A DNA stretch of 34,274 bases, from positions 1 to 34,274 of the forward strand of contig JAFRJV010000063.1 of the NCBI GenBank assembly GCA_017432075.1. The letters are read 5' to 3'. Below are positions 16,225 to 23,158 of this stretch, piece after piece (the first letter of the stretch is position 1; each line of letters opens with the position of its first letter). The translations under genes and the position numbers were made by a program. Origin of the DNA: Mogibacterium sp. Its GTDB lineage: Bacteria; Bacillota; Clostridia; Peptostreptococcales; Anaerovoracaceae. Below the pieces are notes generated by a model. The model did not search any database, was not told the origin of the DNA, and saw only the letters and a list, made by a program, of their open reading frames with translations.

Positions 16225-16701
16225 ATGAACGAAGCTGAAGTAAGAGGCCGCGCATTTCTGGAAAGCAAGGGCATGAGCGACCGTATCATAGATTTCAAGA
16301 ACACGGATATCACTGCTGAAAGCACCGCCCTGGCGCTTGATGTTGATGTGGACAGGATCTGCAAAGGACTGGCTTTCAAAGGCAAAGGAGGTAACGCCAT
16401 CGTGGTGATAGCTTCCGGCAAGTCACGCGTCAACAACGGTATGTTCAGGAACGTTTTCGGCTTCAGGCCGACAATGCTTCCTGCAGAACAGACAGAAGAG
16501 CTGGTAGGACACATCGCAGGGACCATCAATCCGTTCTGTCTTAAAGACACTGCAAAACTCTATCTTGACCTTTCTATCAGAAAGCATCTGGGAGAAACGG
16601 TGTTCCCGGGCATAGGCGGGGAGGACTCGGTCGTGGAGCTCACGGTAGATGAACTCGAGAAGCTGTCCGACCCGGTCTGCTGGGTCAAAGTTACCATTTG
16701 A
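16225..16701 (+). CDS. YbaK/EbsC-type aminoacyl-tRNA deacylase
   Basis: A 158-residue single-domain protein of the YbaK/ProX superfamily. The core VDRICKGLAFKGKGG, the VIASGKSRVN strand and the later FGFRPTMLPAEQTEE segment fit EbsC/YbaK members, which hydrolyse mischarged Cys- or Ala-tRNA(Pro). It is a free-standing editing domain, not attached to a prolyl-tRNA synthetase. A GAGGAAAA site precedes its ATG by a few bases. It ends the plus-strand run and is closed by a shared terminator. Which tRNA it edits is not visible. Confidence 0.85.
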   Translation: MNEAEVRGRAFLESKGMSDRIIDFKNTDITAESTALALDVDVDRICKGLAFKGKGGNAIVVIASGKSRVNNGMFRNVFGFRPTMLPAEQTEELVGHIAGTINPFCLKDTAKLYLDLSIRKHLGETVFPGIGGEDSVVELTVDELEKLSDPVCWVKVTI

Positions 16702-16727
16702 GCTGAAACATGTATCAGCTGCATAGA

Positions 16728-16759
16728 AAAGCTCCGGCGATTTTTCTCGCCGGAGCTTT
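16728..16759. terminator. Bidirectional terminator between convergent genes
   Basis: AAAGCTCCGGCGA (16728-16740) pairs perfectly with TCGCCGGAGCTTT (16747-16759) around a six-base loop. On the minus strand CTTTT follows the stem, on the plus strand TTTGTT. It sits between the ends of the YbaK gene (+) and the PreA gene (-). Confidence 0.88.
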
Positions 16760-16770
16760 GTTCTGTGCTG

Positions 16771-18282
16771 CTATTTTTTTACCACTTTTATTGCTGTCTT
16801 GATCGCCTTCTCCGAGCAGACCAGCCTGCAAAGATGACATCCCACGCACTTGCTGCCTATAAGGATGGGCTTGCGGGTCTCGAGGTCGAATTTTATGGCC
16901 TGATGACCTCCGTCCATACATGATATGTAGCATCTGCCGCATCCGTTGCAGAGTTCATAATCGAATACCGGGAACAGTATGGTATCTCTTTCGATACTGT
17001 GATGATCGACTATCGTGCCTGCTGCACCGCCTATGAGATCCTGAAGCGATGCTATGCCCTTGCATTTCATATAGATCTCAAGACCTTCGATCAGATCATC
17101 GATGAGCCTGTAACCGTACTGCATTACAGCAGTGGTTACCTGCAGGCTTCCGGAGCCGAGAAGTATGAACTCAAGCGCATCGTGCCAGGTCTCTATTCCT
17201 CCCATGCCGCTTATGTGCATGTCATCAAGCTCTTCGCATCTGGACAGGTCCGAGATGAATCTCAGCGCTATCGGCTTTACCGCATTACCGGAGTAGCCGC
17301 CGATGATGGATTTGCCCCTTACGGCAGGCTCTGCCACGAGCGTATCAATATCTACGCCTGTGATGGAGTTGATCGTATTGATGGCCGCTATACCGTCAGC
17401 TCCTCCGCGCTTTGCGGCGAGTGCGATCGGCACCATGTCCGTTATATTCGGCGTGAGCTTTGCAAGAACGGGCAGTTTTGTTCCCATTTTGGTAGCTCTT
17501 GTGAATCTTTCCACCAGTTCCGGTGACTGGCCTATCATAACTCCCAGATCATCGTCCTCCATGTTCGGACATGAAAAGTTGCATTCGATCACCGATGCGC
17601 CGGCTTTTTCACATTTTGTCGCAAGGTCAGTCCACTCCTGCTCATTCTGTCCCATGATAGAGGCAACTATCACCTTTGTAGGGAATTCTTCTCTCAGCTT
17701 TTCGAAGATCTGCATGTTCTCTTCGACGCTGTGGTCGGAGAGCTGCTCGATGTTCTTGAATCCGCAGAAAGCGTTGGAGTGATGCCTTATAGCCGAGAAC
17801 CTCGGAGAGGTCTCGTGCTGAGGAAAGTTGCAGATAGTCTTGAATGAAGCTCCTGCCCATCCCGCTTCAAAGGCACGTCTGCACATGTCATAAGAGCTTG
17901 CGACTACCGACGACGACAGCAGGAAAGGGTTCTCCAGCTTTATTCCGCAGATATCAGTCGACAGATCAACCTTCGCTATCTTGCTTTTTGGAAGAATGCC
18001 GGCATTCTCCTTCACCTGCATCAGGACTTCCCGGATCTCAACCGGAGTATTCCTCTCTTCAAGCACACAGGCCTTCTGGCATGGAGCATTGCAGTACATG
18101 CAATCGCAGTTCAGCTGATTGATTGCTCCGATATAATTCCTGAAGTACAATGACCTGAGGATATTGCCTACATCAGCGTGCTGCGGACAGGCCTTTGTAC
18201 AAGGCGGATCAAGGCAGATCATGCATTTGCTTACTTCGGATTTATCGAAAATCGATACAAATTTTTCAACGCTTTGATCCAT
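16771..18282 (-). CDS. PreA-like dihydropyrimidine dehydrogenase with additional N-terminal Fe-S domain
   Basis: A 503-residue flavin/iron-sulfur enzyme. The N-terminal 100 residues carry two Cys sets (C20, C23, C28, C32 and C59, C61, C64, C68, C72) like the N-terminal Fe-S domain of DPYD, PreT or GltD. Then follows a dihydroorotate/dihydropyrimidine dehydrogenase FMN barrel with NFSCPN, VLAKLTPNITDM and SGMGGIETW, and finally a 2[4Fe-4S] ferredoxin (C445-C455 and C479-C489). The family reduces uracil or thymine, or runs in reverse. The FAD and NAD(P) domains of PreT/DPYD are absent, so electrons must come from another carrier. The start at 18282 is supported by GGAGGTGAAGG; an upstream ATG adds no conserved sequence. 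Confidence 0.86.
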   Translation of the reverse strand: MDQSVEKFVSIFDKSEVSKCMICLDPPCTKACPQHADVGNILRSLYFRNYIGAINQLNCDCMYCNAPCQKACVLEERNTPVEIREVLMQVKENAGILPKSKIAKVDLSTDICGIKLENPFLLSSSVVASSYDMCRRAFEAGWAGASFKTICNFPQHETSPRFSAIRHHSNAFCGFKNIEQLSDHSVEENMQIFEKLREEFPTKVIVASIMGQNEQEWTDLATKCEKAGASVIECNFSCPNMEDDDLGVMIGQSPELVERFTRATKMGTKLPVLAKLTPNITDMVPIALAAKRGGADGIAAINTINSITGVDIDTLVAEPAVRGKSIIGGYSGNAVKPIALRFISDLSRCEELDDMHISGMGGIETWHDALEFILLGSGSLQVTTAVMQYGYRLIDDLIEGLEIYMKCKGIASLQDLIGGAAGTIVDHHSIERDTILFPVFDYELCNGCGRCYISCMDGGHQAIKFDLETRKPILIGSKCVGCHLCRLVCSEKAIKTAIKVVKK

Positions 18283-18317
18283 GGGTCCTTCACCTCCGTG
18301 ATAACGGGCCGGAAAAA

Positions 18318-18329
18318 TAACAATTGTTA
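18318..18329. promoter_or_regulatory. 12-base perfect palindrome between divergent genes (operator candidate)
   Basis: TAACAATTGTTA reads the same on both strands and lies in the 142-base region between preA (-) and the SDR gene (+), 36 bases before the preA start. The position fits an operator for a dimeric repressor, but no regulator is assigned. Confidence 0.35.
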
Positions 18330-18375
18330 CCCACATAATACATCATAAGGGTATCTGTTTAGAAGAAAAAACGTA

Positions 18376-18384
18376 TGTTATACT
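18376..18384 (+). promoter_or_regulatory. Extended -10 promoter for the SDR gene
   Basis: TGTTATACT is an extended -10 (TG-n-TATACT) 40 bases before the SDR start. No good -35 is visible at the usual distance, as in two other promoters of this window. Confidence 0.5.
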
Positions 18385-18424
18385 CCATTTAAGAAAAAAG
18401 CGGACTGTTGAATGAGATAAGAAA

Positions 18425-19249
18425 ATGAGTGTGGAAATGAAAAAGAATCTTTACGGAAAGAACGTGTTTGTGACAGGCGCTTCGTCGGGTATCGGCAAGG
18501 CGTGTGCAATGATGTTCGCAGAGAACGGCTGCGATGTCACCGGAGTATCCAGAAACACTGAAGAAAAAACTGAACGATTTGCCGGCGGCGGAAGCCTGAC
18601 CCTCAGAAAGCTTGATGTCACAGATGAACAGGCGACCAGGGAGTTCATCGAGGGACTTCCGGATGTAGACATAGCCGTACTTTGTGCGGGAATGGGAGTT
18701 GCCGGACCGGCAGAGACAGCTCCATCCGAACTTACCAGAAAGCAGATGGAGGTCAACTACTTCGGCACTCTCAACGCAGCGCAGCCATGCCTTACAAAAA
18801 TGCGTGCACGCGGCAACGGCCTCCTGATAATCATAGGTTCGATAGCCGGCAGGGTATCCATTCCTATGCAGAGCCAGTACTCCGCCAGCAAGTATGCGCT
18901 CGAAGCATTCACCGATGCAGTCCGCATGGAGATGAAGCAATATGGCGTGAAGGCCTGCATAATCGAGCCGGGTGATACCAAAACGGGATTCACTGCTGCC
19001 AGGGAGACACAGGATGATTCTGACTATGGCAGTATTGTTGAAAAAAGCGTCGCAAAGATGGCCGCGGATGAACAGAACGGCAGGTCTCCTGACAGTGTCG
19101 CAAAGGTGGCACTTGCTCTTGCGGCAAGAAAAAACCCTCCGGCAAGAGTGCCGGTAGGGCTCGACTACAAGGCTCTCATGATCCTGCTTCGCGTACTGCC
19201 GGACAGGAGCAGGGAGTTCATACTCAGAAAACTCTATCTGCCGAAGTGA
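18425..19249 (+). CDS. Short-chain dehydrogenase/reductase (SDR)
   Basis: A 274-residue NAD(P)-dependent oxidoreductase. TGASSGIG (17-24) is the Rossmann nucleotide-binding loop, LCAGMG replaces the usual NNAG segment, and S139, Y152 and K156 (YSASK) form the catalytic set, with N111 behind them. The substrate is not evident; it resembles the classical SDR group of acyl- or sterol-like reductases. It is transcribed divergently from preA. Its TGA directly abuts the stop of the convergent proC gene without a spacer. A second Met four codons in (MKKNLYG) could be the true start, since the ribosome site is weak. Confidence 0.9.
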   Translation: MSVEMKKNLYGKNVFVTGASSGIGKACAMMFAENGCDVTGVSRNTEEKTERFAGGGSLTLRKLDVTDEQATREFIEGLPDVDIAVLCAGMGVAGPAETAPSELTRKQMEVNYFGTLNAAQPCLTKMRARGNGLLIIIGSIAGRVSIPMQSQYSASKYALEAFTDAVRMEMKQYGVKACIIEPGDTKTGFTAARETQDDSDYGSIVEKSVAKMAADEQNGRSPDSVAKVALALAARKNPPARVPVGLDYKALMILLRVLPDRSREFILRKLYLPK

Positions 19250-20056
19250 TCACATTGAGTGCTTCTTATCCATTATTTTATCGATGGCGTGGATCAGCGA
19301 ATACCTGAATCCGGTCTCTTCGAGAGCGCTGATGCCCACGATAGTGGTCCCGCCCGGGGTGCATATCGCATCCTTGAGCTCACCCGGATGCTTTCCGCTT
19401 TCCATCATGTATTTAGCGGTGCCGCTGATCATCTGCGGCACTATTTTATATGCCTGGGCTCTGCTCATACCGTTCTTTACCAGGCCGTCAGCCATCGCTT
19501 CGATGAAGACATCGACGAATGCCGGTGCGCATCCCGCGCCGGTACCTCCAAGAGACAGCAGCTCCGAACTGAAGTACTCTATCTTAGCGATCCGGCCGAA
19601 TACGCCTTCGAAGAGCCCGAGCTGTTCCGGCGTCAGCGAGTGCCTTGACTCAGCAACGATGATGCCCTCGCCGATGGCGATCGGGGTGTTAGGGACGGTA
19701 CTTATGTGATTGAATCCCTCACCGAGATAGCTGATGTAACGCTCATAATCTATTCCGGCTGCGATCGAGAACAGAGGCTTTCCTTTCAGCGCCTCAGCTG
19801 ATGACTTTACTACGCTTTCCACCTGCTGGGGCAGAACTGCGATCACGACGATATCGCTCGCTGCGGCAACTTCCTCAGCATTCGCGCATGCATTGATGCC
19901 GCGCTCCTCACATCTGCCGCGCAGCTTGTCCATATCTCTTGCACAGGCATAGATCGACGAAGGTGCCACCACATTTTTTATGAGCAGGCCGTCGCAGATC
20001 GCGCTTGCCATGCTTCCGAATCCGATAAAACCGATTTTTGCTTCTCTGAAATCCAT
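19250..20056 (-). CDS. proC: Pyrroline-5-carboxylate reductase
   Basis: A 268-residue enzyme that reduces pyrroline-5-carboxylate to proline with NAD(P)H. IGFIGFGSMASAI (8-20) is the nucleotide-binding loop, and GGTGAGCAPAFVDVFIEAMADG with the later TPGGTT is the ProC signature; the usual GSGPAY is changed to GAGCAPAF, still typical in character. I chose the ATG at 20056 because GGGTGG stands before it; an upstream Met would add 27 non-conserved residues. It gives the organism a second route to proline besides the ornithine cyclodeaminase at 7595. It ends exactly at the SDR stop codon. Confidence 0.92.
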   Translation of the reverse strand: MDFREAKIGFIGFGSMASAICDGLLIKNVVAPSSIYACARDMDKLRGRCEERGINACANAEEVAAASDIVVIAVLPQQVESVVKSSAEALKGKPLFSIAAGIDYERYISYLGEGFNHISTVPNTPIAIGEGIIVAESRHSLTPEQLGLFEGVFGRIAKIEYFSSELLSLGGTGAGCAPAFVDVFIEAMADGLVKNGMSRAQAYKIVPQMISGTAKYMMESGKHPGELKDAICTPGGTTIVGISALEETGFRYSLIHAIDKIMDKKHSM

Positions 20057-20138
20057 GTTCAACACCACCCTTTCTGAATAGTATCGATATTCTATCACGA
20101 AAGACACATTGTTTATATCATTATGGGAGCGATTCACG

Positions 20139-20147
20139 TGTTATAAT
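20139..20147 (+). promoter_or_regulatory. Extended -10 promoter for the VOC operon
   Basis: TGTTATAAT, identical to the motif at 2954, lies 24 bases before the VOC start codon. A matching -35 hexamer is not apparent. It is the only plausible plus-strand promoter in the proC/VOC divergent region. Confidence 0.5.
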
Positions 20148-20171
20148 GGTTTCATGACCGGGAGGTGAAGC

Positions 20172-20534
20172 ATGAGGCTCAGGAATTTTCTCATAGTCGT
20201 AAAGGATATAGAAAAGTCCAGACAGTTCTATCATGACCTGTTCGGATTTGAAGTGCTGGTCGATTTTGACGGCAACATGATACTGACAGACGGACTGGTC
20301 CTTCAGGAGGAGAAGTACTGGAAGGAGTTCCTGCAGAGGGATGTGATACCCGAGAACAATTCCAGCGAGCTTTACTTTGAGGAGAGCGACATAGAAGCCT
20401 TCGTGGAAAAGCTTGAGCGTCTGTATCCGGACACAAAGTATGTCAACAGACTGATGACGCACTCATGGGGACAGACAGTCGTCAGGTTCTATGATCCGGA
20501 CGGCAATCTGATAGAAGTCGGCACGCCGGTGTAG
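20172..20534 (+). CDS. VOC-superfamily (glyoxalase/dioxygenase fold) protein
   Basis: A 120-residue single VOC module: the opening NFLIVVKDIEKSRQFYHDLFGF and the closing RFYDPDGNLIEVG are the paired beta-alpha-beta-beta-beta signatures. Members act as glyoxalases, thiol transferases or antibiotic-binding proteins; the specific activity cannot be read, and only the terminal Glu of IEVG is an obvious metal ligand. GGGAGGTGAAGC precedes the ATG. It heads a plus-strand run with a zinc-ribbon protein and TrmL. Confidence 0.85.
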   Translation: MRLRNFLIVVKDIEKSRQFYHDLFGFEVLVDFDGNMILTDGLVLQEEKYWKEFLQRDVIPENNSSELYFEESDIEAFVEKLERLYPDTKYVNRLMTHSWGQTVVRFYDPDGNLIEVGTPV

Positions 20535-20548
20535 AAGGAGCTTGCAGA

Positions 20549-20842
20549 ATGGCAGACGGCAAGTGGGTAATGACAGAGGAAGATTCGAAGCGGGTCGACC
20601 TTACATACAGCGGTTCCGGCAATAAGAACATGAGAGAACTGCCTAACTACGGAATGCATCAGGCAGTCGATGACCGTGATGGCGATGCTGCAAAGAAGTG
20701 TTCGTTCTGCGGATCGGATGATCTCCAGACAGGCTTCGGCGGTTTCGGAGAAGGCTTCGGCTATAAGTCATTCAAATGCAGAGCCTGCGGCGGAACGACC
20801 GATTTCGTCTACAGGGATGATATAGGCAAATACTTCAAGTAA
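20549..20842 (+). CDS. Small zinc-ribbon protein
   Basis: A 97-residue hypothetical protein. Its C-terminal half has CSFC (C51, C54) and CRAC (C77, C80) separated by a Gly/Phe-rich turn (TGFGGFGEGFGYKSF), the form of a zinc ribbon. The N-terminal half is polar with no recognisable domain. AAGGAG lies before the ATG. Function is unknown; the ribbon could bind nucleic acid or another protein. It lies 14 bases after the VOC gene and 7 before trmL. Confidence 0.75.
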   Translation: MADGKWVMTEEDSKRVDLTYSGSGNKNMRELPNYGMHQAVDDRDGDAAKKCSFCGSDDLQTGFGGFGEGFGYKSFKCRACGGTTDFVYRDDIGKYFK

Positions 20843-20849
20843 CAGATAA

Positions 20850-21320
20850 ATGGCATTACACATAGTACTCGTAGAACCTGAAATACCGCCGAATACGGGC
20901 AATATCGCCAGAACGGCCGCCGCAACAGACAGCGTACTGCATCTTGTGAAACCGCTTGGCTTCAGCCTGGATGAAAAAAGCCTGAGGCGCGCCGGCCTCG
21001 ACTACTGGCCGTACGTGTCACTGGAGGTGCACGAAAGCTTCGGGGAATTCCTTGAGAAGTACAGAGGACGCAGGATGTGGCTTTCGACTACAAAGGGCGA
21101 CAGGCTGTATACCGAAGCAGACTTCAGGGATGAAGATATGATACTATTCGGACGTGAGACAGCCGGTCTGCCAAAAGACTTCATCGAAGCGAATAAAGAA
21201 TGGGCGATACGCATACCTATGAGCAGCGATACACGTCTCAGATCGTTCAACCTGTCGAATGCCGCAAACATTGTGCTGTTTGAGGCGCTGAGGCAGCTGG
21301 GCTTTCCGGGACTTGAATAA
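20850..21320 (+). CDS. trmL: tRNA (cytidine/uridine-34 2'-O)-methyltransferase
   Basis: A 156-residue SPOUT-family methyltransferase, full length for TrmL. The three knot motifs are visible: PPNTGNIART (13-22), FGRETAGLP (100-108) and RSFNLSNAANIVLFE (131-145). TrmL methylates the ribose of the wobble base in tRNA-Leu isoacceptors. It starts 7 bases after the zinc-ribbon gene with little room for its own site, which suggests coupling. Confidence 0.93.
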   Translation: MALHIVLVEPEIPPNTGNIARTAAATDSVLHLVKPLGFSLDEKSLRRAGLDYWPYVSLEVHESFGEFLEKYRGRRMWLSTTKGDRLYTEADFRDEDMILFGRETAGLPKDFIEANKEWAIRIPMSSDTRLRSFNLSNAANIVLFEALRQLGFPGLE

Positions 21321-21342
21321 AACGAAAACGGGAGGAATAGTC

Positions 21343-21489
21343 ATGAAGAAGTTTAACGCAGATTATTTCAGTGACTGGGATTATAAAAAGCATGCCAGGT
21401 TCTGCACTGCGCTCTATCTTGCACTGTATGCTTTTGATATGACCTTTTCATATTTCATCATTAAAAAAGTAGTAAAGAAGGTGTCGTAA
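21343..21489 (+). CDS. 48-residue single-helix membrane microprotein
   Basis: ATG at 21343 with a strong GGGAGGA about seven bases before it opens a 48-codon frame ending TAA at 21487-21489. The product starts MKKFNADYFSDWDYKKHARF, has one hydrophobic stretch (about residues 20-41, TALYLALYAFDMTFSYFII) and a basic tail KKVVKKVS. The TAA shares its last base with the ATG of the next gene (TAATG), a tight coupling that supports real translation. It falls below common length cut-offs. I do not recognise a family. It may be a small membrane anchor for the downstream Cys-rich protein, but that is inference. Confidence 0.68.
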   Translation: MKKFNADYFSDWDYKKHARFCTALYLALYAFDMTFSYFIIKKVVKKVS

Positions 21490-21929
21490 TGAATAGACCT
21501 GATAAAGCAGAAGAACTGTTCAGAAAAGGGTATAATTGCAGTCAGTCGGTATTCGCAGCTTTTGCGGATGTGCTTGACATGACTGTTGAAGAGGCGGCAA
21601 AGATAGCCAGCCCGTTCGGCGCCGGATTCGGCAAGCTGAGAGAGGTTTGCGGTGCTGTCAGCGGCATGACGCTTCTTGCCGGATATCTGAAGGGCTATGA
21701 TGATCCTGCGGATCATGAGAGCAAGAAAGATCTTTACAGGCTCATTCAGAAGATGTGCGCGGAGTTCGAGGAGCGCAAGGGAACGATCATCTGCAGGGAG
21801 CTGCTCGGCCTTAAAAAAGGGGAAGATCTTGGGGAACCTTCGGTACGTACTGAGGAGTACTATCAGAGCAGACCGTGCATCGGAGCATGCAGGACCGCAG
21901 CAGAGATCGCGGAAAAATATCTTATGTAG
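21489..21929 (+). CDS. C_GCAxxG_C_C family protein
   Basis: A 146-residue Cys-rich protein. The N-terminal YNCSQSV (C17), the central CGAVSG (C54) and the distal Cys set (C90, C102, C130, C134) fit the C_GCAxxG_C_C family found in anaerobes. Its role is unresolved; a redox or metal-cluster function is generally assumed. It is translationally coupled to the 48-residue microprotein and followed by a TM2-domain protein. Length agrees with the family. Confidence 0.86.
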   Translation: MNRPDKAEELFRKGYNCSQSVFAAFADVLDMTVEEAAKIASPFGAGFGKLREVCGAVSGMTLLAGYLKGYDDPADHESKKDLYRLIQKMCAEFEERKGTIICRELLGLKKGEDLGEPSVRTEEYYQSRPCIGACRTAAEIAEKYLM

Positions 21930-21982
21930 CTGCAAAAAAGCGGACGGGACGATGGGTTTGGATAACAGAAGAGGATAATCGG

Positions 21983-22534
21983 ATGGCAACTGAAGAAAAG
22001 GAAAAGACATTGGAATATATAGACGGATATACTGACGAGATCACAGACGAGCTGTCGGAAGATGGAGGAACGGCGGTCGCGCAGGTACCTGAAAATGAGA
22101 TCAAGTACGATGTCGATATCGAGAACAATGAGAACAACATCGAATTTGAGGTCGAAACGGAACCGGTACCTCAGCCGGAACCTTATGTAGAGACAGTGAC
22201 CGAAGAAGTCACAGAGGAGTACACCTACGGTCCGGGATATGACCGCGGCTACGGCTATGATTACAACCGCGGATACAATCGACGCAGGACTGCATACAGA
22301 CGGTGCAACAAGCACATCTTCACCTGGATCTTCTCATTTGTGCTCGGCATATACGGTGTCGACAGGTTCGCCCGCGGCCAGATAGGGCTTGGACTGCTCA
22401 AAATGCTGACCTTCGGAGGCTTCGGAATGTGGTATATGGCAGATCTGATCGTGGCTATACTGGAAGCATACGTCGGACCTTACCGTGACCAGGAAGATCT
22501 GGAGTTTGACCAGTTCGGAAGATATACATACTAG
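21983..22534 (+). CDS. TM2-domain membrane protein with acidic N-terminal region
   Basis: A 183-residue protein. The first 80 residues are strongly acidic and probably disordered, followed by a Gly/Tyr/Arg-rich stretch (RGYGYDYNRGYNRR, 88-101). Residues 110-160 are a TM2 domain: two membrane helices (about 111-126 and 141-160) around the GVDRFARG turn that carries the DRF motif. TM2 proteins have no settled biochemical role in bacteria. The ATG at 21983 has GAGGA seven bases before it; the frame is open further upstream, but that part overlaps the preceding gene in another frame. Charge asymmetry suggests that the tail interacts with a basic partner. Confidence 0.85.
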   Translation: MATEEKEKTLEYIDGYTDEITDELSEDGGTAVAQVPENEIKYDVDIENNENNIEFEVETEPVPQPEPYVETVTEEVTEEYTYGPGYDRGYGYDYNRGYNRRRTAYRRCNKHIFTWIFSFVLGIYGVDRFARGQIGLGLLKMLTFGGFGMWYMADLIVAILEAYVGPYRDQEDLEFDQFGRYTY

Positions 22535-22550
22535 AAAGGGGACAGAGGGA

Positions 22551-23120
22551 ATGCTTACACTTGAAAGAGCAAAAGAACTCAATGATGCTGTAGTGACTGA
22601 GGAGCATCTCAGGATACACGCACTTAATGTTATGGCCGCAATGGGAGCTATGGCAGAGCATTTCGGCGAAGACAAGGAACACTGGATGGCAGTCGGATAT
22701 CTGCACGACTACGACTACCAGCAGTATCCGGACGAGCACCTGCTGCACACGGAACAGCCGCTGCTCGATGCCGGAGTCGATCCTGAAGACGTTCGTGCCA
22801 TACTTGCACACGGCTATGGGCTTATCAACGATGTGGAGCCGCTCACCAATATGGAAAAGTCACTTTATACCGTCGATGAGCTGACGGGTATAATCCAGGC
22901 ATACGCCATTCTCAGGGGCGAGGGCATCATCGGCATGCAGCCAAAGGGCTTCATGAAGAGGTTCAAGGACAAGAGGTTTGCCGCAAAGTGTGACCGCGAA
23001 CTTATAAAAGACGGCTGTCAGCGTCTCGGAATGGAACTCCGCGACGTGGCTGAGATCTGCATCAGGGGCATGGAAGAGCACGCGGAAGAGCTCGGCCTGA
23101 CCGGAAAGCCTGAAGAATAA
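22551..23120 (+). CDS. HD-domain hydrolase
   Basis: A 189-residue protein with an HD-type metal phosphohydrolase core: H23 in RIHALNVMAAM, the H52-D53 pair in GYLHDYDYQQYP, and a later His in LAHGYG. The D-Y-Q-Q-Y-P variant matches small bacterial HD proteins annotated as hydrolases or nucleotide phosphohydrolases without a defined substrate. The ATG at 22551 has a GGGGACAGAGGGA leader. The frame remains open upstream, but that part overlaps the TM2 gene in another frame. Confidence 0.85.
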   Translation: MLTLERAKELNDAVVTEEHLRIHALNVMAAMGAMAEHFGEDKEHWMAVGYLHDYDYQQYPDEHLLHTEQPLLDAGVDPEDVRAILAHGYGLINDVEPLTNMEKSLYTVDELTGIIQAYAILRGEGIIGMQPKGFMKRFKDKRFAAKCDRELIKDGCQRLGMELRDVAEICIRGMEEHAEELGLTGKPEE

Positions 23121-23158
23121 AAACGGGACAGAATAGCAGAGCAAGGGGAGGATATGAA

